A stretch of 64,000 bases of DNA from Thermus altitudinis (GTDB taxonomy: Bacteria; Deinococcota; Deinococci; Deinococcales; Thermaceae). A program made the translations under genes and the position numbers. The stretch is taken from assembly GCF_022760835.1 (NCBI RefSeq), contig NZ_JAKTNQ010000008.1:1-64000 (forward strand), written 5' to 3'. Below are positions 28,638-36,066 of the stretch, in pieces (the stretch's first letter is position 1; each line of letters begins with the position of its first letter). Under the pieces are notes generated by a model, which searched no databases, had not been told where the DNA came from, and saw only the letters and a list, made by a program, of their open reading frames with translations.

Positions 28638-28653
28638 CCCCTATATCTTGGGG
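28638..28653 (-). promoter_or_regulatory. Candidate NrdR box upstream of nrdJ
   Basis: CCCCTATATCTTGGGG on the plus strand fits the 16-bp NrdR consensus ACACwATATaTwGTGT at its core (C4, w5, A6, T7, A8, T9, T11, w12, G13). The minus-strand version also contains a -10-like TATAGG. NrdR boxes usually occur in pairs; I found no convincing second copy at the usual spacing. Position in front of an RNR gene supports the call. Confidence 0.5.
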
Positions 28654-28725
28654 CAGGCGGAGGTGATGCTACAACCCCTGGGGTTTTCACCGCAAGTGGG
28701 GGGGATCACACTCTGCCCCCGCTTG

Positions 28726-28754
28726 TTGACTTGGTCCCCTTAGCCTACCAGAAT
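28726..28754 (+). promoter_or_regulatory. Promoter giving a leaderless mtaB transcript
   Basis: TTGACT (28726-28731), 17-bp spacer, CAGAAT (28749-28754). The first in-frame ATG (28753) overlaps this -10, so it cannot be on the transcript; the predicted start at about 28761-28762 coincides with the next in-frame ATG (28762). Confidence 0.55.
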
Positions 28755-28761
28755 GGAAAGG

Positions 28762-30069
28762 ATGCGCGCGGCCTTCCGCACCCTGGGGTGCAAGGTGAAC
28801 CAGGTGGAGACCGAGGCCCTTTTGGGTTTCCTTAAGGCCTTGGAGCCGGAGGTGGTTCCCCTCGAGGCGGGGGCCGACCTGGTGGTCATCAACACCTGCG
28901 CCGTGACCACCACCGCCGAGGCCGACGCCCGTAAGGAGATCCGCCGGGCCAGGAGGGCTAATCCCAAGGCCTTCATCGTGGTCACGGGATGCTATGCCGA
29001 GCTGGCTCCTGAGGAGGTGCGGGAACTGGGTGCCGACGCCGTGGTGCCCAACACCCGCAAGGCGGAGCTTCCCAAGGTGATCCTGGAGCACTTTGGCCTC
29101 CCCGCGGACCCCATCACCACCCCCCCCAACGAGTTCTGGGGGGCGGGGGAAAGGGGGCTTTTGAATAGTCGGGTGCGGGCCTTTTTGAAGGTGCAGGATG
29201 GCTGCCAGGTGGGCTGCGCCTACTGCATCATCCCCCGCCTCCGGGGCAAGGAGCGGCACCGGGATTACCGGGAGGCCCTAGGGGAGGCGGAGGTGCTTCT
29301 CCGCATGGGCATCAAGGAAATCGTGCTCACGGGGGTGCGGCTGGGAAGCTACCGGGGCCATCCCAAGGGCCTTGCGGGGTTGGTGGAGGACCTCCACCAC
29401 CTGGGGGCAAGGGTGCGGCTTTCCTCCATTGAGCCCGAGGACGTGGGGGAGGATCTCCTTGGGGTCATGGCCCGCTATGCCCCCAAGGTGCGGCCCCACT
29501 TGCACCTTTCCCTGCAGACGGGTTCGGACCGCCTCCTAAGGCTTATGGGCCGCCGCTACGACAAGGCCTACTACCGCCACCTGGTGGAAAGGGCCTATGA
29601 GCTCATCCCCGGCTTTGCCCTCACCACGGATGTCATCGCTGGGTTGCCCACGGAGACCGAGGAGGAGCACCAAGAAACCCTGGCCTTTTTAGAGGAGCTT
29701 AGGCCCACCCGGGTCCACGCCTTCACCTACACCCCCAGGCCCAAGACCCGGGCGGCCTCCATGCCCCAGGTGCCCCCAGAGGTGCGCAAGCGGCGCACCA
29801 AGGAGATCATCGCCTTGGCCCAGCGCCTGGCGGAGGAGCGCATAAGGCCCAAGCTGGGAAGCCAGGTGGAGGTTTTGGTGGAGAGGATCCAGGGCGGTTT
29901 GGCCCTGGGCCACACCCCGGACTATTACGAGGCCCGGCTTTCCGGGCCTGCCCGGCCCGGGGACACGGTTTTGGCCCGGGTGGAGGGGGCGGAGGGGTAC
30001 ACCCTTTTGGGCCGGGTGGAGGCGGTAGTGGAAGGCCACCCGCTTCCTGTGGAGCTTCCCTTAAGGTAG
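28762..30069 (+). CDS. mtaB: tRNA (N6-threonylcarbamoyladenosine(37)-C2)-methylthiotransferase
   Basis: Radical-SAM enzyme that converts t6A to ms2t6A at position 37 of ANN-decoding tRNAs. N-terminal UPF0004 domain with three cluster cysteines (TLGCKVNQVE, NTCAVTTT, TGCYAEL), radical-SAM CQVGCAYCIIPRLRG with the CxxxCxxC motif, TRAM-like domain near the C-terminus. The pattern and absence of a MiaB N-terminal extension favour MtaB over MiaB or RimO. Start placed at ATG 28762 (435 aa) because the ATG three codons earlier overlaps the -10. Followed after 9 bp by the HIT gene. Confidence 0.92.
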   Translation: MRAAFRTLGCKVNQVETEALLGFLKALEPEVVPLEAGADLVVINTCAVTTTAEADARKEIRRARRANPKAFIVVTGCYAELAPEEVRELGADAVVPNTRKAELPKVILEHFGLPADPITTPPNEFWGAGERGLLNSRVRAFLKVQDGCQVGCAYCIIPRLRGKERHRDYREALGEAEVLLRMGIKEIVLTGVRLGSYRGHPKGLAGLVEDLHHLGARVRLSSIEPEDVGEDLLGVMARYAPKVRPHLHLSLQTGSDRLLRLMGRRYDKAYYRHLVERAYELIPGFALTTDVIAGLPTETEEEHQETLAFLEELRPTRVHAFTYTPRPKTRAASMPQVPPEVRKRRTKEIIALAQRLAEERIRPKLGSQVEVLVERIQGGLALGHTPDYYEARLSGPARPGDTVLARVEGAEGYTLLGRVEAVVEGHPLPVELPLR

Positions 30070-30078
30070 ACTTTCCCC

Positions 30079-30402
30079 ATGGAGTGCGTGTTCTGCCGCA
30101 TCATCGCCGGAGAGCTTCCTTCCCGGAAGGTCTACGAGGATGCGGGCTTTGTGGCCTTCCACGACATAAGGCCTAAGGCCCCGGTGCATGTTTTGGTGGT
30201 GCCCAAGGAGCACATCGCGAAGCTTTCCGACTACCCCGACACGGAGGAGGGGGAGAGGAAGCTCGGGGCCCTTTTCCGCACCGCCAACCGGGTGGCGCGG
30301 TCCTTGGGGCTAGAGGGCTACAAGGTCCAGGTGCACGTGGGGGAGAAGGGGGGGCAGGAGGTCTTTCACGTGCACGTCCACGTCATGGGGAGCCCTTCCT
30401 AA
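30079..30402 (+). CDS. HIT family (HinT-like) nucleotide hydrolase
   Basis: 107 aa. Zinc-type N-terminus MECVFCRIIAGELPSRKVYED, KAPVHVLVVPKEHI, and the catalytic triad HVHVHVMG at the C-terminus (H-x-H-x-H). Full length for HinT, which cleaves AMP from lysine or other purine phosphoramidates. Likely cotranscribed with mtaB. The 3' end overlaps the convergent phosphoesterase by 20 bp. Confidence 0.94.
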   Translation: MECVFCRIIAGELPSRKVYEDAGFVAFHDIRPKAPVHVLVVPKEHIAKLSDYPDTEEGERKLGALFRTANRVARSLGLEGYKVQVHVGEKGGQEVFHVHVHVMGSPS

Positions 30403-31150
30403 GGACAAAGCGATCCAGCACCCGGCCGCTGGGGTCCAAGGCCAAGCCCACCAGGGTTTTCCCTTCCGCCTCCAGGAAGAGGGCATGGTGGGCTACCGCC
30501 AGGGCCTGGGTGTAGGGGGAAGGGGGTTTGGTGGGGTAAAGGCTGGCTCCCCCTCCTCCCACCACCAGGTGGGTGGTGGGGCCCACCTGGAGGCGTTCAT
30601 AGTGGTGGTCGTGGCCCGCCAGGACCAGGGGTATACGGTGCTGGCGTAAGAGAGGCTCGAGAAGGCTTCGTAGGCTCGGGCTCCCCCCGTGTAGCCCCGA
30701 GGAGTACAGGGGACGGTGGAGGATCAGCGCCGTCCAAGCAGCTTGGCTGTGGCTAAGGGCCTGGGCTAGCCAGGCCCGCTGGGCCCTGAGGTTTCCTTCC
30801 GTGTAGAGGACCAGGAACTCTATTGCTCCCAGGCGCACCTGGTAGTAGGGCCGTTCCAGGTGGAAGCGCCGGAGTTGCTCCTCCAGGTGGGGAGTGTCAT
30901 GGTTGCCAAAGGCGGGGTAGAGGGGCACGGGGGGAAGCTCCCGGAGAAAGCCCTCCACCACCTGCCCCCGGGGGTAGAAATTGTCCCCCGCGGTAAGAAG
31001 GGCAGCGAGGGGCTTGCGGGCATGCTCCGCCCGAAAGAGCCGGGCCACCTGCAGGCGGCCGGGGGTGTCCTGGCCCCAATCCCCTATGACCGCCAGGCGC
31101 TGGCCCAAGGCCAGCCCCAGGAAAAGCAGGAGGAGAAGGGCCCTTTGCAC
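30383..31150 (-). CDS. Exported metallophosphoesterase (purple acid phosphatase-like)
   Basis: 255 aa with a signal peptide MQRALLLLLFLGLALGQ (cleavage near residue 16-17). Calcineurin-like motifs: VIGDWGQDT, LTAGDNFYPRG, FGNHDTPHLE, LILHRPLYSSG, LAGHDHHYERL. The GDWG/GDNFY/GNHD/GHDHHYER set resembles small tartrate-resistant acid phosphatase-type enzymes. Starts at GTG 31150, whose G is also the last base of the DUF151 gene's TAG, so translation is coupled. Probably a cell-envelope phosphomonoesterase for phosphate scavenging; substrate unproven. Confidence 0.9.
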   Translation of the reverse strand: MQRALLLLLFLGLALGQRLAVIGDWGQDTPGRLQVARLFRAEHARKPLAALLTAGDNFYPRGQVVEGFLRELPPVPLYPAFGNHDTPHLEEQLRRFHLERPYYQVRLGAIEFLVLYTEGNLRAQRAWLAQALSHSQAAWTALILHRPLYSSGLHGGSPSLRSLLEPLLRQHRIPLVLAGHDHHYERLQVGPTTHLVVGGGGASLYPTKPPSPYTQALAVAHHALFLEAEGKTLVGLALDPSGRVLDRFVLRKGSP

Positions 31151-31578
31151 TAGGCTTCCGCTGCTCCGTGGGGCTTTAGGCTAGCCTCCTCCACCCCGGC
31201 TTTTTCCACCACCTCCTCCGCCACCAGGATGGGGGCCCCGGCCCTTAGGGCCAGGGCCATGGCGTCGGAGGGCCTGGCGTCCACCTCCAGCTCAATGCCC
31301 CGGTGCTCCAGGATGAGGCGAGCGTAGAAGGTTCCGTCTCGCAGGTCAATGATTTCCACGCGAAGAAGTTTTCCCTGGAGCATTTCCATCACGGACAGCA
31401 GAAGGTCTGGGGTTAAGGGGCGGGGGGGCTTTTCCCCTTGCAGGGCCACCACGATGTGGTGGGCCTCGAGGGGACCGATGACGATGGGAAGGAGTTTGTC
31501 GTTCTCCGTCCTGAGCAGAACCACCACGCTCCCGTTCTGGGGGTCCACGCCCAGGGTTTCAATCTTGGCGCTTAGCAT
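31150..31578 (-). CDS. Bifunctional nuclease family protein (DUF151)
   Basis: 142 aa. Family motifs: LPIVIGPLEAHHIVVALQG near residues 30-48, LLRVEIIDLRDGTFYARLIL near 70-90 and the DARPSDAMALALRAGAPI block near 100-117. Named for plant/bacterial members with DNase and RNase activity; the physiological role in bacteria is unclear. TATACT lies 6 nt before the ATG (leaderless). Its stop overlaps the phosphoesterase start by 1 nt. Confidence 0.9.
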   Translation of the reverse strand: MLSAKIETLGVDPQNGSVVVLLRTENDKLLPIVIGPLEAHHIVVALQGEKPPRPLTPDLLLSVMEMLQGKLLRVEIIDLRDGTFYARLILEHRGIELEVDARPSDAMALALRAGAPILVAEEVVEKAGVEEASLKPHGAAEA

Positions 31579-31592
31579 ACCTAGAGTATAGA
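31565..31592. promoter_or_regulatory. Overlapping divergent promoters of the DUF151 gene and the PRTase operon
   Basis: Plus strand: TTGGCG (31565-31570), 16-bp spacer, TATAGA (31587-31592), with the GTG start of the PRTase at 31601, about 8 nt on. Minus strand: TATACT (AGTATA at 31585-31590), 6 nt from the DUF151 ATG. The two -10 elements share bases, so RNA polymerase can serve only one at a time. Both starts would be leaderless or nearly so. Confidence 0.5.
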
Positions 31593-31600
31593 CTAGCGGC

Positions 31601-32137
31601 GTGAGGACCTACCCTGTGGAGATCGCTGGGGTTCGGCGCGAGCTTCCCATCGTCCAGGTGGGCCCGGATGTGGCGGTGGCCCTTTTGAACCTTCTGGGGG
31701 ACACCGAGCTCACCGAGGCCGCCGCCGAGGAGCTGGCCAAGCACCTTCCCCCCGAGGCGGAAACCCTGGTTACCCCGGAGGTCAAGGCGGTGCCCTTGGC
31801 CCACGCCCTTTCCCGGATTACCAAGAGGCCCTACGTGGTAGCCCGGAAGACGGAAAAGCCCTACATGATCAACCCCGTGAGCCGTCAGGTGCTTTCCATC
31901 ACCACGGGCAAGCCGCAGCTTTTGGTGCTGGATGGGGCGGACATCCCCCTCATCCGGGGGCGGAAGGTGGCCATTGTGGACGACGTGGTGTCCACAGGGT
32001 CCACCCTTTCCGGTCTTAGGGAACTCATTGAGAGCGTGGGGGGCCAGGTGGTGGCGGTTCTGGCGGTCTTCACTGAGGGTACGCCCCGCCAGGATGTCAT
32101 CGCCTTGGGTCATCTGCCTCTCTTTCGGCCGGAATAG
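31601..32137 (+). CDS. Phosphoribosyltransferase, adenine phosphoribosyltransferase-like
   Basis: 178 aa, start GTG. Type I PRTase fold with PRPP loop [14 protein letters not shown] near residues 125-138, carrying both acidic residues, and the flexible-loop region [10 protein letters not shown]. The overall layout resembles the APRT/xanthine PRTase group, so purine salvage is likely; base specificity is not readable. Followed after 8 bp by a second, diverged paralogue, so they probably form one operon ended by the terminator at 32684. Confidence 0.86.
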   Translation: MRTYPVEIAGVRRELPIVQVGPDVAVALLNLLGDTELTEAAAEELAKHLPPEAETLVTPEVKAVPLAHALSRITKRPYVVARKTEKPYMINPVSRQVLSITTGKPQLLVLDGADIPLIRGRKVAIVDDVVSTGSTLSGLRELIESVGGQVVAVLAVFTEGTPRQDVIALGHLPLFRPE

Positions 32138-32145
32138 GAGGTTCT

Positions 32146-32673
32146 ATGGAAACTTATCCCATTGCCATCGGTGGTGTTACCCGGCATGTGCCCCTCATCG
32201 AGCCCTTACCAGGACGGCGCATCCCCCTGGTGGAGTTTTTGGGGGACCCTGAGTTGGTGCGGGCGGCGGCCCAGGCCTTAAAGCCTTTGGTGCCTGCGGG
32301 CACGGAGGTGCTTTTTACCACGGAAACCAGCCCCATTCCCCTCACCCATGTGCTGGCGGAGGAGATGGGCCTGCCCTATGTGGTGGCCAGAAGGCGCCGC
32401 CGCCCCTATATGGAGGATCCCATCATCCAGGAGGTACAGACCCTCACCCTAGGGGTGGGGGAGGTGCTCTGGCTGGACCGGCGTTTTGCTGAAAAGCTTC
32501 TCAACCAGAAGGTGACCCTGGTCTCCGATGTGGTGTCAAGCGGCGAAACCATGAAGGCCATGGAGCGGATGGTGCTCCGGGCGGGAGGGCATGTGGTGGG
32601 GCGGCTTGCCGTCTTCCGCCAAGGGGTTTCAGCGGTAGATGTGGTCACCGTGGCCGAGCTTCCCGTGCTTTAG
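32146..32673 (+). CDS. Phosphoribosyltransferase paralogue with altered PRPP loop
   Basis: 175 aa, similar to the preceding gene along its whole length (TYPIAIGGVTRHVPLIE against [17 protein letters not shown] at the N-terminus). The PRPP loop reads VTLVSDVVSSGETM: the first of the two acidic residues expected there (DD) is Ser. It may therefore bind PRPP poorly and act as a partner or ligand-sensing protein rather than an enzyme, as in PRTase-derived regulators. An AGGAGG site precedes the ATG. I recall a crystal structure of a T. thermophilus phosphoribosyltransferase-related protein of similar size. Confidence 0.82.
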   Translation: METYPIAIGGVTRHVPLIEPLPGRRIPLVEFLGDPELVRAAAQALKPLVPAGTEVLFTTETSPIPLTHVLAEEMGLPYVVARRRRRPYMEDPIIQEVQTLTLGVGEVLWLDRRFAEKLLNQKVTLVSDVVSSGETMKAMERMVLRAGGHVVGRLAVFRQGVSAVDVVTVAELPVL

Positions 32674-32683
32674 ACTTTGGAAT

Positions 32684-32725
32684 CCGAGAGGGGTCTGGAC
32701 AGGATCCGGACCCCTCGGTTATTCT
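32684..32725 (+). terminator. Intrinsic terminator after the PRTase pair
   Basis: Stem GGGGTC (32690-32695) with GACCCC (32709-32714), extended by CCGA/TCGG with a 2-nt bulge, followed by TTATTCTTT. It lies 11 bp after the PRTase stop and ends the operon before the SLH gene. Confidence 0.75.
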
Positions 32726-32741
32726 TTGCCAAGGGGTCTTT

Positions 32742-34106
32742 ATGAAGTGGACTGGAGTTGGGTTGCTTTTTTTGGCAGGCTTGTCTTTGGCGGCTTTCTC
32801 TGATATCCCCTCAGGTCCCTTGGCCGAACAGGTGGAGCGGGTGGTGGGGGCTGGTTGGATGCAGGGCTATCCTGATGGTACTTTCCGTGGTCAGGAGCCT
32901 TTAAATCGCTACCAGCTGGCTACGGCCTTGGGGCGGGTGCTTAAGGACATGGGGGCAGAAGCCCGAGAGGTGAGGTTTCGGGATGTGCCTCAGGGGCACT
33001 GGGCATTAGAGTCCTTGGCTTTGGTGGTTTCCTGGGGGCTGGTCACGGGATATCCCGATGGCACCTTTCGCGGCACTGAGCCCTTGACCCGGGGAGCGCT
33101 AGCGGTGGTGTTGGCCAAGCTTTTGGACAAACTTTCCTTGGCTAAGGAGGCACCCCTTCCTTGGGATGTGCCGGCCTCCCACTGGGCGGCGAAAGCGGTG
33201 CAAAAGGTGTTGGGTACAGGCTTGATGGATCCCAATCCCGACGGCTCGTTTGGCTTTGAGGCGCAGGTTAACCGATACCAGTTGGCCCGGGCTTTGGCTG
33301 CTTTGCACTCCCTGGTGGGTTCCCAGCTGTCCAAGGTTCCTGGGCCTCCTTCCCAACCCGGGGTTCCGGCTTCTTCCAGGGAGGAGGCTAAGGTGGAGAA
33401 CCTGGAAGTAGCTGGCCGGTGGTTGGGTACCCGTTTGGGGCATACCGTGGTGCTCACAGAGGAGAAGGTTTACCAGTTAACCCCTACGGGGCTCCAGGAA
33501 ATCGGGAGTGCCTCGGGTGCTTTGGCGGCGGTTCCCCCTTGGGTTTTGAAGGTGGGCGCCCTAGAAGATGGGGGGCAACGTTATGTGCCTGTGGGTGCCC
33601 CTGGGGGCAAGGGGGTTTTGCCGCCGGTATTTAAGAGCTTGCGGGAGGGCCACCTGGCCCTGGATCCTTCTGGGAACTACTTGCTCCTGGTCAATGCTGA
33701 ACCCCTTTGCAACTGCCCAAGCCGGGTTGTGCGTCTGGTCCTCCTCTTAACCAACCCTGTAGGTCTTTATGCGGAATATGTGTACCTGCTGGATGAAGTG
33801 GGGGCTCGGGTGGCTGGAGTAGCCTGGGCGGACCCCAAAAGCCTCCTGGTCTTGGAAACGGTTGGCCAAAAGGGCCGCCTCTATCGGATTAATCTTAATG
33901 CTGGCGAGGACATAGCCTTTAGCGCCTGGGATGAAGGGGGACTGGAGGAGAGAAGCCCCGTACCTGTGCGTCCCGTGGCCAAGGTTTTGCTGCTGGAGGT
34001 ACCCGTTGCCGAAGCCTGGGGACTGGGTGTGGAAGCCTCGGACCGCCTGCTTACCGGGGTGGGGGGGAAGATCCTCCGGATTCAGTTGCCCAGCGCCCTT
34101 TGGTAG
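32742..34106 (+). CDS. S-layer homology (SLH) domain protein
   Basis: 454 aa. Signal peptide MKWTGVGLLFLAGLSLAAF, then three SLH modules at about 19-63, 75-125 and 138-185, recognised by repeated F-x-D-(I/V)-P, GWMQGYPDGTFRG, GLVTGYPDGTFRG and NRYQLA patterns. SLH domains bind pyruvylated secondary cell-wall polymer. From about 215 a beta-rich C-terminal domain of unknown type follows, with a Cys pair in PLCNCPSR. Codon use is less GC-extreme than neighbours (many T-ending codons), hinting at recent acquisition or different expression class. Probably an envelope-anchored accessory protein; not the main S-layer protein. Confidence 0.86.
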   Translation: MKWTGVGLLFLAGLSLAAFSDIPSGPLAEQVERVVGAGWMQGYPDGTFRGQEPLNRYQLATALGRVLKDMGAEAREVRFRDVPQGHWALESLALVVSWGLVTGYPDGTFRGTEPLTRGALAVVLAKLLDKLSLAKEAPLPWDVPASHWAAKAVQKVLGTGLMDPNPDGSFGFEAQVNRYQLARALAALHSLVGSQLSKVPGPPSQPGVPASSREEAKVENLEVAGRWLGTRLGHTVVLTEEKVYQLTPTGLQEIGSASGALAAVPPWVLKVGALEDGGQRYVPVGAPGGKGVLPPVFKSLREGHLALDPSGNYLLLVNAEPLCNCPSRVVRLVLLLTNPVGLYAEYVYLLDEVGARVAGVAWADPKSLLVLETVGQKGRLYRINLNAGEDIAFSAWDEGGLEERSPVPVRPVAKVLLLEVPVAEAWGLGVEASDRLLTGVGGKILRIQLPSALW

Positions 34107-34711
34107 ACGTTGTATACCTCAGCCCGCAGGCCTAGCCTGCGGGCCGCTTCCACGTTTTCCGGATCGTCGTCCAGATAAAGGGTCTCCTCGGGGGCTAGGC
34201 CCAGGCCCTTTAGGGCCATCTGAAACGCCTTAGGGTCAGGCTTGGCTACCCCCAGGGAGCAGGAGGCGAAGAAGCCATCCACGTACCGGTCTAGGCCATG
34301 GTAGGCCAGGCTCTCCCAAAGGCTTGGCAGGGTGTTGGAGAGGACGCCCACCTTGAGCCCTCGTTCTTTCAGACTCCGGAGCAGGGCTTCCGCCCCCGGG
34401 GCTTTGCGCATGAAGTGGTAATAGCGCCAGGAGAGGAGCTCTGCGGATAAGGGGGTTTTAGCGGAACCGGAAAGCCCAAGCCCCTCGGCCACCTTCTGGG
34501 CCAGGACGTTCCAGAAAGCGGCTTCCTCCTCGAGGGTCCGCACCCTTAGGGTACGGACCGCTTCGTTGACCTCCCGCACCGCCCAGGCCAGGACGGCCAA
34601 GGTTTTGTCAAGCCCGGCTCCATGGAGGGAAAGCTCCAGGGCTCTCTTGTAAAGGGCTTCCTCGTCCATCAGGAGCAGAACCCCGTCCCGGTCCAGAAGG
34701 GCTCCTTGCAT
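34082..34711 (-). CDS. HAD-superfamily hydrolase
   Basis: 209 aa. Motif I ALLDRDGVLLL carries both aspartates (D-x-D), motif II GVLSNT near 128, motif III lysine VAKPDPKAF, motif IV LYLDDDPENVEAARRLG. Unlike the two HAD proteins in the purine and heme runs, this one has the full phosphatase/phosphoglucomutase motif I. TACACT lies 7 nt before the ATG (leaderless). Overlaps the convergent SLH gene by 25 bp. Confidence 0.86.
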   Translation of the reverse strand: MQGALLDRDGVLLLMDEEALYKRALELSLHGAGLDKTLAVLAWAVREVNEAVRTLRVRTLEEEAAFWNVLAQKVAEGLGLSGSAKTPLSAELLSWRYYHFMRKAPGAEALLRSLKERGLKVGVLSNTLPSLWESLAYHGLDRYVDGFFASCSLGVAKPDPKAFQMALKGLGLAPEETLYLDDDPENVEAARRLGLRAEVYNVYQRALGN

Positions 34712-34737
34712 GGGCCTAAGTGTAGCATCCCCAGGCT

Positions 34738-34751
34738 TGACCCATGGGTCA
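34738..34751. promoter_or_regulatory. 14-bp palindrome upstream of the HAD gene
   Basis: TGACCCATGGGTCA is a perfect palindrome spanning the stop codon of the formyl-THF cyclo-ligase gene and lying about 14 bp upstream of the HAD gene's TACACT -10. Possible operator; its similarity to TGACCGGTCA at 37934 may mean a common kind of regulator, but that is a guess. Confidence 0.3.
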
Positions 34752-35270
34752 TCCCACCGGATGTACCCCCTCCTCCGTGGCCAAGGAGCCTACCGGCACA
34801 TCCCAAGGGTCCCGGGGGAGGCGAGGAAACAGAAGGGCCTTGGGGATCACTCCCAGCTTCTCGGCCCGGATCGTGGCCAGGAAGCGGTCATAGTACCCCT
34901 TGCCGTGCCCCAGGCGGTAGCCTTCCTGGTCAAAGGCTAACCCAGGAACCACCACCAGCTCCAGGACCTCAGGGTCCACCGGTTGGGTGGTGGGTTCCAA
35001 AAGGCCGAAGGGCCCGGGGGCCAAGGGGCCCAGGGGGTGTACCGTGAGCCCCAGGCCAGCCACCTTGGGCAGGTAGTAGCGGGCGGGGTAAAGCTGGGTG
35101 AGGGAAAGGAGGTTGAGCTCGTGGGGCAGGGGATGGTAAAGGAGGATCTCCTGGAAGCCCCGCCCCTTCAGCCAAGGCACCAGGGTCTCCGCCACCTGCC
35201 GGGAAAGGCTCTCTCGGTCCAGGGTCCGCCAAAGGCGAAGGCAGTGGCGGCGCAGGCTGGGCTTGTCCAC
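34749..35270 (-). CDS. 5-formyltetrahydrofolate cyclo-ligase
   Basis: 173 aa from GTG 35270 (MDKPSLRRHCLRLWRTLD), the point where family similarity begins (K-x-x-LR-x). It converts 5-formyl-THF to methenyl-THF using ATP. Diagnostic loop RLGHGKGYYDRFLA near 130 binds phosphate; LPKV and VVVPGLAFD are also conserved. The frame is open to a TTG at 35306 (185 aa), but that codon is the edge of a 27-bp palindrome overlapping the promoter, so I prefer the shorter form. One-carbon salvage enzyme; divergent from an FmdB-like gene with which it shares the operator. Confidence 0.88.
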   Translation of the reverse strand: MDKPSLRRHCLRLWRTLDRESLSRQVAETLVPWLKGRGFQEILLYHPLPHELNLLSLTQLYPARYYLPKVAGLGLTVHPLGPLAPGPFGLLEPTTQPVDPEVLELVVVPGLAFDQEGYRLGHGKGYYDRFLATIRAEKLGVIPKALLFPRLPRDPWDVPVGSLATEEGVHPVG

Positions 35271-35295
35271 GGGGGAAGGGTACCATTCCCCCCTC

Positions 35296-35322
35296 TTGAC
35301 ACTCAAGCTAGTTGAGTGTCAA
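35296..35322. promoter_or_regulatory. 27-bp palindromic operator overlapping divergent promoters
   Basis: Perfect arms TTGACACTCAA (35296-35306) and TTGAGTGTCAA (35312-35322) around a 5-bp centre GCTAG. Each arm begins with a consensus -35 TTGACA, one facing each gene, so the palindrome would simultaneously supply and block both promoters. Left gene: formyl-THF cyclo-ligase; right gene: FmdB-like protein. The -10 hexamers are weak (CAAAAT on the plus side, TCAAGA on the minus). Typical of a dimeric repressor or activator site. Confidence 0.65.
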
Positions 35323-35345
35323 AATGGGCAAACAGGAGGGTGGGT

Positions 35346-35585
35346 ATGCCGGTTTACGTCTACAAGGGCTTGGAGACGGGTAACTACTACGAGTTTGAAC
35401 AGGGCTTCCACGATGAGCCTCTTAAGGCGCACCCGGAGACCGGGGAGCCCTTGAAGCGGGTTATCACCCCACCCGCCATCATCTTCAAGGGTTCGGGGTG
35501 GCACGTGAAGGATTACGCCAAGAAGGATTCCTCTTCCAAAGCGGAAGGTGGGGAGTCCACGAGCGGCGGCAAGGATAGCGACTAA
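35346..35585 (+). CDS. FmdB-like small protein lacking the zinc cysteines
   Basis: 79 aa from the ATG at 35346, with GGAGG 6 nt upstream; an in-frame upstream start at 35316 lies in the operator region. Matches the FmdB pattern: MPVYVYKGLETGNYYEFEQ, ETGEPLKRVITPPAIIFKGSG and WHVKDYAKK. In typical members two CxxCG knuckles bind zinc; here no cysteine remains (GLETG and HPETG in their places). A disordered Ser/Lys tail follows. Function unknown; the fold may be held without metal, a plausible heat-adapted change. Confidence 0.8.
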   Translation: MPVYVYKGLETGNYYEFEQGFHDEPLKAHPETGEPLKRVITPPAIIFKGSGWHVKDYAKKDSSSKAEGGESTSGGKDSD

Positions 35586-35616
35586 GGGCCTTGGGAAGGG
35601 TTCGGGATAAGGCGGT

Positions 35617-36066
35617 TTAGGGAAGCACCCGATCCCCTGGTTCCAGCCTCAACACCCCGCTTCGGACCTCTAAAAGCCCCCGGTAGGCGAGGCCGGGGGC
35701 GTAGCTCTTTCCTGGCTCCAGCTGGACCACCTGCAGCACCCGGCCATGGGCATCCAGGAAGGCCAGGAGCACGGGAAAACGGTAGCCTTCGGTGCTAAAA
35801 GGGGCGTCGGTGGCCTCGGGAAAAAGGTAGAGGAGGGCCTGCAGGTCCTCGCCCCGCACCCCCAGGCCTCGGCGCCAGGCCTCGGGGGTGCGGGCTAGGC
35901 GGGCCTTCAAGGTGTGGGTGCCCCCTTTCGTTTCCACCACGATCCGTTGGGGGGGAGGGGGGGTCTGGAGCCTTCGGGCTGCCAGCATGTACCCCAGGAA
36001 GGAGACCACGGAAAGCCCGATGATCAGGATGAAGGCGGCGATGGGAAGAAAGGGATTCCGTTCCAC
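35617..36066 (-). CDS. DUF192 family protein, membrane-anchored
   Basis: 149 aa from GTG 36066, which overlaps the preceding DUF192 gene's TAG by 1 nt. The open frame extends upstream but is antisense-like and non-protein-like. N-terminal membrane helix about residues 6-28 (PFLPIAAFILIIGLSVVSFLG), then the DUF192 beta-barrel: LKARLARTPEAWRRGLGVR, LLYLFPEATDAPFST, AFLDAHGRVLQVVQLEPG. The usual FWMKNTxIPLDI motif is changed to APFSTEGYRFPVLLAF, so it is a diverged paralogue. Role unknown. Confidence 0.78.
   Translation of the reverse strand: MERNPFLPIAAFILIIGLSVVSFLGYMLAARRLQTPPPPQRIVVETKGGTHTLKARLARTPEAWRRGLGVRGEDLQALLYLFPEATDAPFSTEGYRFPVLLAFLDAHGRVLQVVQLEPGKSYAPGLAYRGLLEVRSGVLRLEPGDRVLP

Noticed and set aside
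28587-28752. Possible cobalamin riboswitch before nrdJ
   Set aside because: A B12-dependent RNR made this attractive, but I could not find the conserved B12-box or the long multi-stem fold in 166 bp; the NrdR-like palindrome explains the region better.
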